Source of the DNA: Nitrospira sp. UBA2082
GTDB lineage: Bacteria > Nitrospirota > Nitrospiria > Nitrospirales > Nitrospiraceae
NCBI GenBank assembly: GCA_002331335.1
Contig: DCZO01000031.1
Coordinates: forward strand, 9,350 to 51,972
Length of the DNA: 42,623 nt
Direction of reading: 5' to 3'
The position numbers and the translations under genes are program-made. This document shows positions 7,708-16,437 of this stretch, piece after piece (the stretch's first letter is position 1; every line of letters begins with the position of its first letter). The notes beneath the pieces are model-generated. The model searched no databases. It was not told the origin of the DNA and worked only from the letters and a program-made list of their open reading frames with translations.

Positions 7708-9396
7708 ATGATGGAAAAGCGCGTCATCGTCTTTTTGGTTCTCTCGCTCGCAATCATCTTTGGGTATGAGTACCTGCTCAAGGAACTGGGAGTGCTTCCC
7801 GAGCAACCAGTGTCCACGGAGTCGGCGCCTTCTTCGACCAGCCAGCCGGTTGTACTTCCACCATCGACGTCATCTTCCTCACCTGTCCCATCGGGCACCC
7901 TGGACTCCTCGGTGACTGGGTCCAATGAACGGACGTCATCTCGTGATTCAGCAAAATCAGCGGCGGAAATTGTCGAGGTGGATACGGCCCTGTATCATGG
8001 CAAGTTTTCCTCTCGTGGGGCGGTTCTGACGAATTGGGAGCTCAAGCGCTATCGGGGGAGTTCGGATGAACATCCCGCTGTCGAACTTGTCCGGCAAGGG
8101 GGAAAGTTTGCCGGGCCGTTGACGGTCATGACCGACAACGCGGACCTGACCAAGGAACTCAGTGAAGGGATCTACCGGGTCGAGAAGGATTTCGCGACGT
8201 TGGATCAAACGCATCAGACTGGCCACGTGACGTTTGTTTACGAAAGTACGGCGGCAGGGGTGCGGATCGAGAAGCAGCTGACATTTCATGCAGACAGTTA
8301 CATCGTGGACGTGGCCTTGAAGTCGACCGGTCTTACCGGATCGGTGAGAGTGGGAGTGGGGACGAATTTTGGAATCGTGGAATGGGGAGAAGGGTTCATC
8401 GGTTCGGTCGGACCCGCCTCCCGTGTCGATGACAAGATTGAGAAGGAGGTCCCGGACTCCGAGGTCGAGCGCAAGGGGGCCGTCAAATGGGGCGGCTTGC
8501 AGGACAAGTATTTCATGTCCGTGATCATTCCCAAAGAGGGCGTGGGTGTGGTGGCGAGAAAAGAAGGCGAGAAGCTGGTCTCTGCGGCTGTCCGTATGCC
8601 AGTGGATTCCGCTGGATCACCGATCACTTTCCAGCTTTTTGCCGGCCCGAAGGAGTATGACACCCTTCAGAGCTTGGGGATTGGATTGGAAGATACGATC
8701 GATTTCGGCTGGTTCCTGTTCGGAAGTTGGGACACGGTCAGGGCAGTAGCCAAGCCGATCTTCTATGTGCTCCGCTCTATCAACGACTATACGCACAACT
8801 ATGGAGTCACGATCATTCTTTTGACCGTGGCGATCAAGCTGCTGTTCATCCCCTTGCAGTACAAGAGCTACAAGTCGATGAAGCAGATGCAGGAAATTCA
8901 GCCGAAGGTGTTGGCGCTGCAGGAGAAGTTTAAAGACGATCGAGAACGTCTGAACAAGGAGCTCATCAAGGTCTATCGGGATAACAAAGTGAATCCGGTG
9001 GGGGGCTGCCTGCCGATGGTGCTGCAGATGCCCGTATTCGTGGCGCTGTTCAATATCCTGTACATGACGATCGATTTGCGCCAGGCGCCCCTGGGACTCT
9101 GGATCACGGATCTATCCGTCCAGGATCCCTACTACATTCTGCCGATCATCATGGGGGTCAGCATGCTGATCATGCAGAAGATCCAGCCCACCACTATGGA
9201 TCCGGCCCAGGCGAAAATCATGCTGCTGCTCCCGGCTTTGATGACCTTCCTGTTCATCAATTTTCCGGCCGGCTTGGTATTGTATTGGTTGACCAATAAC
9301 GTGTTGAGCATAGGGCAGCAACTCGCCACCGACCGGCTCATCTTTCGCAATCGTCGGCCACAGCCAGTTTCTGAAGAGGCTGAGAAAAGTTCGTAG
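7708..9396 (+). CDS. yidC: Membrane protein insertase YidC
   Basis: Inner-membrane insertase and chaperone that works alone or with SecYEG. The 562-residue protein is of the Gram-negative type. It has an N-terminal membrane segment (about residues 6-22), a Ser/Thr/Pro-rich linker (about 35-80), and a periplasmic beta-sandwich domain (about 85-340). A five-helix core follows, with YGVTIILLTVAIKLLFIPL around 365-385, the cytoplasmic coiled hairpin KMQEIQPKVLALQEKFKDDRERLNKE style segment, and VGGCLPMVLQMPVFVALFNIL. Two adjacent ATG codons (7708 and 7711) can serve as start. The end is Arg/Pro-rich and lacks a long basic tail. mnmE follows about 60 bp later. Confidence 0.95.
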   Translation: MMEKRVIVFLVLSLAIIFGYEYLLKELGVLPEQPVSTESAPSSTSQPVVLPPSTSSSSPVPSGTLDSSVTGSNERTSSRDSAKSAAEIVEVDTALYHGKFSSRGAVLTNWELKRYRGSSDEHPAVELVRQGGKFAGPLTVMTDNADLTKELSEGIYRVEKDFATLDQTHQTGHVTFVYESTAAGVRIEKQLTFHADSYIVDVALKSTGLTGSVRVGVGTNFGIVEWGEGFIGSVGPASRVDDKIEKEVPDSEVERKGAVKWGGLQDKYFMSVIIPKEGVGVVARKEGEKLVSAAVRMPVDSAGSPITFQLFAGPKEYDTLQSLGIGLEDTIDFGWFLFGSWDTVRAVAKPIFYVLRSINDYTHNYGVTIILLTVAIKLLFIPLQYKSYKSMKQMQEIQPKVLALQEKFKDDRERLNKELIKVYRDNKVNPVGGCLPMVLQMPVFVALFNILYMTIDLRQAPLGLWITDLSVQDPYYILPIIMGVSMLIMQKIQPTTMDPAQAKIMLLLPALMTFLFINFPAGLVLYWLTNNVLSIGQQLATDRLIFRNRRPQPVSEEAEKSS

Positions 9397-9456
9397 ACGT
9401 GCGCGCCAGAGACGTGTCGGGTGGCGCCGGCTGCCGCAGCACGGCGTGTCATTGCT

Positions 9457-10902
9457 ATGGATGGAGCCATTGAAGACACGATTTGTGCGGTGGCAACTCC
9501 CGCCGGAGAAGGCGGCATCGGCATCGTGCGGCTCAGCGGTCGGCACGCCCTTTCTATTGCAGGACAGATTGTGCGTCTCCGTTCGAATCAGCCGCTGGAC
9601 GGAGTAGCCTCCCATACCCTGCATCTCGCCGATATCTTTTTACCCAACCGGTCATGCGACTTAGACGACTCCGGCCCCAACGGGCTCCGGTCAGCGGGGG
9701 AGATTATTGACGAAGGCCTCGTTGTCTATATGAAGGGGCCTCGGTCATTTACGTCCGAGGATAGCGTAGAAATTCAGTGCCACGGCGGGAGTGTGGTGCT
9801 GGGCCTGGTGTGTCAAGCGTGCCTGGTCGCCGGCGCCCGCTTGGCTCAGCCGGGAGAATTTACGAAGCGTGCCTTTCTCAACGGGCGTTTGGACTTGTCA
9901 CAGGCCGAGGCGGTTCTGGATACCATCCGGTCCAAGTCCGAGGCCTCGCTGAAACTGGCGCAACGTCACCTCAGGGGAGAACTGGGCCGGCATGTGGATC
10001 GTTTGCGGGCGATATTGGTGGGTCTGTTGGCACAGGTCGAGGCCGGCATCGATTTTAGCGAAGAAGATATCTCGTTCGTTGGGCAGGCTGAGCTGGCTGC
10101 TTCGCTGCAAGATACGCGTCGGGCTATCCGTGTCATGCTTGATGCGGCGGAGCAAGGAAGACGTCTGCGGGAAGGAGCACGGGTGGTCATCGCTGGCCGG
10201 CCGAACGTCGGGAAGTCGAGTTTGTTGAATCACTTCCTCGGGGAGGACCGGGCTATCGTCACGGAGATTCCCGGCACGACACGGGATGTGCTGGAGGGGT
10301 CGGTGGTGTGGAATGGCGTGATGATGACCTTGGTGGATACGGCAGGTCTCAGGGAGACGACGGATATCGTCGAGCTGGAAGGGATGAGGCGGACCAGGTC
10401 GGCATTGGAACAAGGGGACTTGGTGTTGCACGTGGTAGATGCGGCCGAACTCGACGGGTTTGCCGCAGAGGAAGCTGTTCCGATACAGGAAAGCCAACGG
10501 CGCATCACCGTTATCAACAAGAGCGATTTGCTGAGTACGGATCGGATTATGCCCCTGGTCAATAGGATGAAAGCACACACGGGCGGCACAGTGATCGCCA
10601 TTTCCGTGCGAACTGCGGAAGGGTTAGAAGCACTCCGGTCATTAATTCAGTTGCATCTGGCGCAGAGGACGTTGGAGCCTGCTGAGTCTGTGGCCATCAC
10701 GAAGGTGCGTCATCGTGATGTGCTTGAGCGCGCGGAGGCCTCGCTCGCAGAAGCCCTCAATTCTGTCCGCAATGGGGCAGAACCGGAATTTGTCGCCATA
10801 GACCTTCGGGGAGCGGCCGACGCCTTGGGCGAGCTCACGGGTGTGATAACCTCCGATGAGATCTTGCATCAGATCTTTTCAGAGTTTTGCATCGGCAAGT
10901 AA
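9457..10902 (+). CDS. mnmE: tRNA-modifying GTPase MnmE (TrmE)
   Basis: With MnmG it installs the 5-carboxymethylaminomethyl or aminomethyl group at wobble U34 of tRNAs. The ATG at 9457 gives MDGAIEDTICAVATPAGEGGIGIVRLSG, the usual family start; an upstream GTG at 9421 is possible. In order come the tetrahydrofolate-binding N domain, a helical domain, and the inserted G domain with GRPNVGKSSLLN (G1), GTTRD (G2), DTAGLRET (G3) and NKSD (G4). The C-terminal CIGK carries the catalytic cysteine. The 481 residues slightly exceed the typical 450-460, because of an insertion near FLPNRSCDLDDSGPNG in the N domain. mnmG follows after 24 bp. Confidence 0.95.
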   Translation: MDGAIEDTICAVATPAGEGGIGIVRLSGRHALSIAGQIVRLRSNQPLDGVASHTLHLADIFLPNRSCDLDDSGPNGLRSAGEIIDEGLVVYMKGPRSFTSEDSVEIQCHGGSVVLGLVCQACLVAGARLAQPGEFTKRAFLNGRLDLSQAEAVLDTIRSKSEASLKLAQRHLRGELGRHVDRLRAILVGLLAQVEAGIDFSEEDISFVGQAELAASLQDTRRAIRVMLDAAEQGRRLREGARVVIAGRPNVGKSSLLNHFLGEDRAIVTEIPGTTRDVLEGSVVWNGVMMTLVDTAGLRETTDIVELEGMRRTRSALEQGDLVLHVVDAAELDGFAAEEAVPIQESQRRITVINKSDLLSTDRIMPLVNRMKAHTGGTVIAISVRTAEGLEALRSLIQLHLAQRTLEPAESVAITKVRHRDVLERAEASLAEALNSVRNGAEPEFVAIDLRGAADALGELTGVITSDEILHQIFSEFCIGK

Positions 10903-10926
10903 GTCGAGAACAAAGGACGAGTTACT

Positions 10927-12807
10927 GTGGAATTTGATGTCATAGTCGTCGGCGGAGGCCATGCTGGTTGTGAAGCCGCGCTTGCCGCGGCGCGCATGGG
11001 AGCGAAGACGTTGCTCTTAACGATGGACACGAGCCGCATCGCCCAGATGTCATGCAACCCCGCAGTCGGCGGAATCGCCAAGGGGCATCTGGTCAAAGAA
11101 ATCGACGCGCTCGGCGGCGAGATGGGGCGGAATACGGATCGTGCCGGCATTCAGTTCCGGTTCATCAACACGAGCAAAGGACCTGCCGTTCGGGCTCTGC
11201 GCGCGCAGTGCGATAAAGCGCTGTACCGTACGACCATGCAGACGACGCTCAAGCACGAACTCTGTCTGATGATTGCCGAAGGGACCGTCGATCGGCTGCT
11301 CACATCCGGTGGAGCGGTCACCGGCATCGTGACGGGAGCCGGCGAGAGGATCGATGCGAGAGCCGTCGTGTTGACATCAGGAACATTTCTTAAGGGTCTT
11401 ATCCATATCGGACTCAGCCACTTTCCGGCCGGACGCGCAGGCGAAGCGTCGGCGGAGCATCTGTCCGATTGCATGCGCGAGTTGGGTTTCGAGGTCGGAC
11501 GCCTCAAAACCGGCACTCCGCCTCGTTTGGACAAGAGCACGATTGATTTCTCGGTTATGGTTCCTCAGCCCGGCGACGACCCGCCGCCTCCGTTTTCCTA
11601 TCGCACGAAACGAATCGAAACCAGGCAGGTACTTTGCCACTTGACCTATACGAATCAACGGACCCATGACATCATCAGAGAGAATCTTGACCGTTCACCG
11701 TTGTATAGCGGCGTGATCGAATCCGTAGGCCCACGGTACTGTCCTTCCATTGAGGACAAAGTGGTTCGGTTTGCCGATAAAGAACGACATCAGATTTTTG
11801 TTGAACCGGAAGGACTCGATGTCCAGGAATATTATCCAAACGGCATTTCCACCAGTCTGCCTGTCGATGTTCAAGCGGCTCTGCTCAGAACAATCCCAGG
11901 ATTGGAACATGCCACAATGCTCAAGCCCGGTTATGCGATCGAGTACGATTATTTTCCTCCTCGTCAGCTCCATCAAACGCTTGAAACCAAACTGGTCGGA
12001 GGGCTGTATCATGCCGGCCAGATCAATGGGACGTCAGGCTATGAGGAAGCAGCCGCACAAGGCTTGATGGCCGGCATCAACGCGGTGCTGAAGATACGAC
12101 ATCAACTCCCGTTGGTACTAGATCGGTCTCAAGCGTATATTGGAGTGCTGATCGATGATCTCATCACCAAGGATGCCTATGAGCCCTATCGGATGTTTAC
12201 CTCACGGGCGGAGTACAGACTGCTCCTTCGCCATAGCAATGCGGATTTGCGCCTCATGCACATTGGACATCAGGTAGGACTAGTGGATAGTCAGGCCTAT
12301 GACAGATTGGTCGAGAAGAGAGCCGCCATCGATAAGGAAATTGCTCGTCTCAATGGAATGAAACCAAGATTGACGGAATCGATCCGTGCAAGGACGATCA
12401 GCACACATCTGCAAGGAGTGTCTCCATCACACACGATCGCACATATTCTTCGGAGACAGGAATCGACCTATCACGATCTGCTGCAGGCATTGGAAATAGA
12501 TGCGCTTGATGACGTTGAGATTGTCGATGAGGTTGAGCTCCAGATCAAGTACGAAGGCTATATCAAGCGACAACTGAGTCAGGTTAACAAATTCAAGAGG
12601 TTCGAGCAGAAATATATCCCTGCTGATTTTCATTACGAGAGCGTTCCAGGATTTTCACGAGAAGTTCTGGAAAAGTTTAAAAAAATACGCCCTGAAACGA
12701 TCGGACAGGCCTCAAGAATATCCGGTGTAACCCCCGCCGCCATATCTCTGCTGCTGGTTGCACTCGAAAAATACAGGCAGCAACCTCCTCAGCAAGTCAC
12801 TTGTTAG
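10927..12807 (+). CDS. mnmG: tRNA uridine-5-carboxymethylaminomethyl modification enzyme MnmG (GidA)
   Basis: FAD-dependent partner of MnmE in wobble-uridine modification. The GTG at 10927 is preceded by AAAGGACGAG. The 626-residue product has the FAD-binding Rossmann motif VVGGGHAGCEAALAAARMG, then TMDTSRIAQMSCNPAVGGIAKG, and the family signatures FLKGLIHIG and GQINGTSGYEEAAAQG. The C-terminal helical domain, including ALEIDALDDVEIVDEVELQIKYEGYI and the terminal RISGVTPAAISLLLV, is complete. Base composition becomes visibly more AT-rich from about 12400 onward, into rsmG. Confidence 0.96.
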   Translation: MEFDVIVVGGGHAGCEAALAAARMGAKTLLLTMDTSRIAQMSCNPAVGGIAKGHLVKEIDALGGEMGRNTDRAGIQFRFINTSKGPAVRALRAQCDKALYRTTMQTTLKHELCLMIAEGTVDRLLTSGGAVTGIVTGAGERIDARAVVLTSGTFLKGLIHIGLSHFPAGRAGEASAEHLSDCMRELGFEVGRLKTGTPPRLDKSTIDFSVMVPQPGDDPPPPFSYRTKRIETRQVLCHLTYTNQRTHDIIRENLDRSPLYSGVIESVGPRYCPSIEDKVVRFADKERHQIFVEPEGLDVQEYYPNGISTSLPVDVQAALLRTIPGLEHATMLKPGYAIEYDYFPPRQLHQTLETKLVGGLYHAGQINGTSGYEEAAAQGLMAGINAVLKIRHQLPLVLDRSQAYIGVLIDDLITKDAYEPYRMFTSRAEYRLLLRHSNADLRLMHIGHQVGLVDSQAYDRLVEKRAAIDKEIARLNGMKPRLTESIRARTISTHLQGVSPSHTIAHILRRQESTYHDLLQALEIDALDDVEIVDEVELQIKYEGYIKRQLSQVNKFKRFEQKYIPADFHYESVPGFSREVLEKFKKIRPETIGQASRISGVTPAAISLLLVALEKYRQQPPQQVTC

Positions 12808-12874
12808 CGTTCGCGTCAAATATTCTGTCGTATTTCACAATGTTCCTCTTGACCTGACAGAGGTGATCGCGTAA

Positions 12875-13570
12875 TTGTTCCACGTGGAACAACATGCACA
12901 CCTCTCCACACTTCTTGAAACATGCTCTGCTCGCATTGGGGTTCCTCTCAAGCCAGAACAATTGAAGCAATTCATGATTTACCTTGAAGAGCTGCAAAAG
13001 TGGAATCGATCGATCAATTTGACCAGCATCAACTCAGGGGAAGAAATCATCATCAAGCATTTCGTCGATTCATTTTCCTGTTTGACTATCGAGCCGATAA
13101 AACATGGGGCGAATCTGCTTGATGTTGGAACAGGTGCAGGATTTCCAGGCATTCCTCTCAAGATCGTGCGACAGGATTTGAACATTACTCTGATCGAGCC
13201 AGTGCAAAAAAAAGTTTCATTTCTCTATTTTATTGTTGGGCTACTCCGTCTTGAACGAGTCAATATTTTTTATGGGACGCTTGAGCAATGCATAGCACGC
13301 AATTCTTTTGATCACTCATTCGACTACATCACGACACGTGCACTGAAATACAACGTTCTGTTACACAAAGGCCCAAACCTAGTGAATGACCACGGACGAG
13401 CCATCCTCTACTTGTCTCATCCAATCAACCGAGCCGAACTTTCAAACCATTGGTCGGTGGTTACGGAGCAGCGATTTGACCTTCCGATGAATTTCGGCCA
13501 GAGATCCATCACGGTCTTATCGATTTCAGGAAGGGGTAGCTCCAATGTTCCACGTGGAACACTGAACTGA
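12875..13570 (+). CDS. rsmG: 16S rRNA (guanine-N7) methyltransferase RsmG
   Basis: SAM-dependent methyltransferase that modifies G527 of 16S rRNA. The 231-residue product contains LKQFMIYLEELQKWNRSINLTSI, then the SAM-binding motif LLDVGTGAGFPGIPLKI around residue 85, and ITTRALKY. The best start is the TTG at 12875, with a GTG at 12884 as the alternative. Either way the first codons overlap a parS palindrome and encode MFHVEQ, a peptide commonly seen when parS lies in this gene. The last codons (NVPRGTLN) are encoded by a second parS. So both ends of the coding sequence double as segregation sites. Confidence 0.92.
   Translation: MFHVEQHAHLSTLLETCSARIGVPLKPEQLKQFMIYLEELQKWNRSINLTSINSGEEIIIKHFVDSFSCLTIEPIKHGANLLDVGTGAGFPGIPLKIVRQDLNITLIEPVQKKVSFLYFIVGLLRLERVNIFYGTLEQCIARNSFDHSFDYITTRALKYNVLLHKGPNLVNDHGRAILYLSHPINRAELSNHWSVVTEQRFDLPMNFGQRSITVLSISGRGSSNVPRGTLN
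12876..12891. promoter_or_regulatory. parS centromere site 1
   Basis: TGTTCCACGTGGAACA is a perfect 16-bp palindrome of the form TGTTNCACGTGNAACA, the ParB-binding parS consensus. It overlaps the first codons of rsmG and is 0.7 kb upstream of parA. ParB loading here would organise the origin region. Confidence 0.93.
13547..13562. promoter_or_regulatory. parS centromere site 2
   Basis: An identical perfect palindrome TGTTCCACGTGGAACA lies at the end of rsmG, 36 bp before the parA start codon. Besides chromosome segregation, ParB bound here could affect transcription of parA-parB. The two sites are 671 bp apart, start to start. Confidence 0.93.
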
Positions 13571-13597
13571 CATAGGTACACTGGAAAACCCGTTCTC

Positions 13598-14374
13598 ATG
13601 AAAAGACTCATTGCTGTTGCAAATCAAAAAGGCGGAGTAGGAAAAACGACTACAGCGGTCAATCTCGCGGCGGCTGTTGCGTTAGAAGGCCTGTCCGTTC
13701 TTCTCATTGACCTGGATCCTCAAGGGAATGCGACCAGTGGGCTCGGAATCGATCCTCGATCATTGAAGGAAACAATATACAACTGCCTGATTAAAAACGC
13801 AAAGTTAGAGCATGTCTGTGTGCGAACCCCTGTTCATGGGCTCTCAATCTTACCGGCGAATGCAGATCTTGCTGGAGCTGAAATTGAACTGGTAAACGTT
13901 GCAGGGCGCGAGGGCTATCTCAGGGATGTGATTGGAGAGGCGGCTGACAAATATGAGGTTATCTTTGTTGACTGCCCGCCTGCCCTGGGAATTCTTACAA
14001 TCAATGCTCTGACGGCTGCTCATTCGGTACTCATCCCCGTTCAATGCGAGTATTACGCGATGGAAGGCCTCACACGGCTTCTCGGAAGTGTAGATAGAGT
14101 GCGTCAGTCTTTCAATCCAAGCCTTGGCCTTGAAGGCATCGTGTTGACCATGTTTGACTCGCGCAATACGTTGGCTCGTCAGGTTTCAGAGCAAGTACGA
14201 TCCCATTTCATGGACAAGGTCTATCGGACGGTGATCCCTCGGAATGTGGCATTAGCGGAAGCGCCCAGTTATGGACGTCCCTGCCTATTGTATAACGCGG
14301 CATCAGCTGGCTCACAGGCCTATGTTGCCCTAGCGAAGGAGTTTCTAGATCATGGAAAAGAAAGCGCTCGGTAA
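13598..14374 (+). CDS. parA: Chromosome partitioning ATPase ParA (Soj)
   Basis: Deviant Walker-type ATPase that drives segregation of ParB-parS complexes over the nucleoid. The 258-residue product has KGGVGKTTTAVNLAAA at the N-terminus (deviant Walker A with the signature lysine), DLDPQGNATSGLG, and the Walker B region VIFVDCPPALGILTINAL. Its length and lack of an N-terminal HTH fit the chromosomal (type Ib-like Soj) class. It overlaps parB by 23 bp in a different frame, so translation is probably coupled. A parS site sits 36 bp upstream of the start. Confidence 0.95.
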   Translation: MKRLIAVANQKGGVGKTTTAVNLAAAVALEGLSVLLIDLDPQGNATSGLGIDPRSLKETIYNCLIKNAKLEHVCVRTPVHGLSILPANADLAGAEIELVNVAGREGYLRDVIGEAADKYEVIFVDCPPALGILTINALTAAHSVLIPVQCEYYAMEGLTRLLGSVDRVRQSFNPSLGLEGIVLTMFDSRNTLARQVSEQVRSHFMDKVYRTVIPRNVALAEAPSYGRPCLLYNAASAGSQAYVALAKEFLDHGKESAR

Positions 14375-15200
14375 AGGACTCGATGCTCTCTTGCCGTCTG
14401 CTGTTGTGAGCCAGACGGTTGAGTCTGGTGACGTTCAGCACGTCAGAATTGAGGATATTGTACCCAATCGGTACCAGCCTCGGCAGAATTTTGCCCCCGG
14501 AGAGCTAGCGGAATTGACCGCCTCTATCAAGGAAAGCGGCGTTCTGCAGCCGATCATGGTGCGCCGTAAGGGTGATGGAATCTATGAACTGATCGCCGGC
14601 GAGCGGCGGTGGCGCGCTTCAAAGGAAGCCGGACTGAAAACCATCCAGGCAGTGGTCAGAAATTGCGGTGATCAAGAGGCCCTGTTAATTGCCATGGTCG
14701 AAAATCTTCAGCGTGAAGATCTCAACCCAATGGAGGTCGCCAGAGCCTATTCACGAATGATGAACGAATTTGGTCTCACACAGGACGTAATTGCACAGCG
14801 AGTTGGTTGCGATCGATCCTCCGTCGCCAATGTTGTTCGTCTGACACACCTCCACCCGGAAGTGCAAGAATTAGTTGAGACTGGAACGCTGTCTGCTGGA
14901 CACGCAAAAGCCCTTCTTGGACTCGAGTCTCCTGAAAGTCAGATGCGCGTATCGAAGATCGTGGCGTCTCAAGGACTTTCTGTAAGAGAGACAGAAAAAC
15001 TCGTTCATTCTTCAGTAGTTGGAAGGAAACGTCATCGAGTGTTGGTTCGAAACTCGGAGTGTCACGCGCTTGAAGAAAGATTGCAAAAGAGATTCGGGAC
15101 TAAAGTCACGATTCATCCAAAAAGACGAGGCGGGAAAATCATCCTTCACTATTTCTCTGCCCAAGAGTTAGAGGGTGTTCTCGAAAGGTTACTTTCGTGA
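14352..15200 (+). CDS. parB: Chromosome partitioning protein ParB (Spo0J)
   Basis: CTP-dependent DNA clamp that loads at parS. The 282-residue product starts with KKALGKGLDALLP, the short N-terminal motif that contacts ParA. It continues with the ParB/Srx-like nucleotide-binding fold, including ELIAGERRWRASKEAGL (GERR(W/F)RA motif) and ENLQREDLNPMEVA. The central HTH, LTQDVIAQRVGCDRSSVANVVRL, reads parS. The C-terminal dimerisation part contains a basic stretch ending in VTIHPKRRGGKIILHYFS. Together with the two parS sites 0.8-1.5 kb upstream, this is a complete ParABS locus. Confidence 0.95.
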   Translation: MEKKALGKGLDALLPSAVVSQTVESGDVQHVRIEDIVPNRYQPRQNFAPGELAELTASIKESGVLQPIMVRRKGDGIYELIAGERRWRASKEAGLKTIQAVVRNCGDQEALLIAMVENLQREDLNPMEVARAYSRMMNEFGLTQDVIAQRVGCDRSSVANVVRLTHLHPEVQELVETGTLSAGHAKALLGLESPESQMRVSKIVASQGLSVRETEKLVHSSVVGRKRHRVLVRNSECHALEERLQKRFGTKVTIHPKRRGGKIILHYFSAQELEGVLERLLS

Positions 15201-15252
15201 CGGATCGTGCCGTTTCTGAGTACAGTACAATACCATCAAAAAAACATAGAGG

Positions 15253-15280
15253 TTGATTTTTTCATCATTGACGCTACAAT
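15253..15280 (+). promoter_or_regulatory. Possible promoter for the bactofilin genes
   Basis: TTGATT (15253-15258), a 16-base spacer and TACAAT (15275-15280) form a fair sigma-70 match in the AT-rich gap after parB. It lies about 85 bp before the first bactofilin start. Confidence 0.4.
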
Positions 15281-15365
15281 TGCTTCACGCAGCGACTACA
15301 CACAATGTACCCGAAATAGTATCGTACTCCACCATTTTGAAAGCTAGAGTGAGGAGGCTGAGCAT

Positions 15366-15788
15366 ATGTGGAAACCGGACAAGCAGGAGGGGGGTCGTGC
15401 CGTGTTCGACGAATCTGAGGGGGGGGCAGTGATGAGCTCGGTATCCTCAAAGATGGAAACGACGCCGGACGTCAGCGCATTCATCGGAAAGGGTGTCGAC
15501 TTCAAAGGCACGATTATCTATAACGGAACGGTGCGAATTGATGGCTCGCTCGAAGGTGAAGTTCAGACCGATGGTGTTCTCCTGATCGGAGAGGAAGCGG
15601 TCCTCAAGGCAAAAGTCACGGCGGGAACCGTCGTGTGCAAAGGTAAAATCACCGGAGACGTCACTGCGACGGAGAAAATAAGGCTGAGAGCGCCAGCTGT
15701 TCTTAACGGAGGAGTGAAAGCGCCGATGTTGTCGATTGAGGAGGGAGTTCTGTTCAACGGCACGATTGAAATGACTCACAGCTCGTAG
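15366..15788 (+). CDS. Bactofilin (polymer-forming cytoskeletal protein) 1
   Basis: Bactofilins polymerise without nucleotides into filaments that position cell-wall enzymes or the chromosome origin. The 140-residue product has a flexible N-terminal tail of about 35 residues. A right-handed beta-helix domain of repeated hydrophobic/Gly units follows (FIGKGVDFKGTIIYNGTVRIDG, GEVQTDGVLLIGEEAVLKAKV, GTVVCKGKITGDVTA). The start ATG at 15366 has GAGGAGG (15351-15357) eight bases upstream. A second bactofilin follows 178 bp later. Being next to parAB is notable because in some bacteria bactofilins organise ParABS complexes; any such link here is inference. Confidence 0.88.
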   Translation: MWKPDKQEGGRAVFDESEGGAVMSSVSSKMETTPDVSAFIGKGVDFKGTIIYNGTVRIDGSLEGEVQTDGVLLIGEEAVLKAKVTAGTVVCKGKITGDVTATEKIRLRAPAVLNGGVKAPMLSIEEGVLFNGTIEMTHSS

Positions 15789-15966
15789 AGTCGAGTCGCG
15801 GCTCTCGTGTTGTGCCTGAGGGACATGCGGCGTATGGATCGCGGGCCCTGCTGGACGGGTGCTCGCTCCTAGGTAATAGTTCCTATAAAGTTTTTCAACC
15901 AGTCGCTGGCACATCGAGGACGGGGGGAAGGCTGCGAAGACATTTGAAAAGGAGCTTGACCGACTG

Positions 15967-16413
15967 ATGTGGACCATGGGAGAAAAGGCTGCTCACCCTG
16001 GAAGCGATAACGAGAACGTGACCTTTCTCGGAAAGAGCGCTCACTTCAAGGGGATCATCCGTTTTAATGGGACCATCCGTGTAGACGGGCGCCTCGAAGG
16101 CGAAATCTATACATCTGGCGTATTGATTATTGGGGAGCATGCTGTGGTCAAGGGCATCGTGTCGGCAGGAACGGTGATAACCAGCGGGAAGATGAATGGA
16201 ACTGTGACGGCCGTGGAACAAGTTCAAATTCTCAAGCCGGGTATCCTGATCGGCGACATTCGTACTCCTGCGATTTCCATCGAAGATGGATCCCATTTCC
16301 ACGGAATGTGCGACATGGGCGCCCATAAATGGGTTGATGATCAGCCTGGCTCCAACAAGGATATTCACGATCTCGCCACCCATCGCGGGAAAATGCGCGC
16401 AGCCGACCTCTAG
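15967..16413 (+). CDS. Bactofilin (polymer-forming cytoskeletal protein) 2
   Basis: Second member of the tandem pair, 148 residues. The beta-helix core (FLGKSAHFKGIIRFNGTIRVDG, GEIYTSGVLIIGEHAVVKGIV, GTVITSGKMNGTVTAVEQVQIL) is clearly paralogous to the first copy. In addition it has a C-terminal tail of about 30 residues, rich in His and Asp, that the first copy lacks (after HFHGMCDMGAHKW). An AAAAGGAG ribosome binding site lies about 10 bases before the ATG at 15967. The two copies may co-polymerise. Confidence 0.87.
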   Translation: MWTMGEKAAHPGSDNENVTFLGKSAHFKGIIRFNGTIRVDGRLEGEIYTSGVLIIGEHAVVKGIVSAGTVITSGKMNGTVTAVEQVQILKPGILIGDIRTPAISIEDGSHFHGMCDMGAHKWVDDQPGSNKDIHDLATHRGKMRAADL

Positions 16414-16437
16414 CCGATTCACGCTGCTCCCGGTACA

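Noticed and set aside
9112..9624. Minus-strand 170-residue reading frame across the yidC end and mnmE start
   Set aside because: It is antisense to two well-conserved genes and has no family features.
12797..13600. Chromosome replication origin near parABS
   Set aside because: The gene order is origin-proximal, but I saw no DnaA-box cluster, AT-rich unwinding element or dnaA gene.
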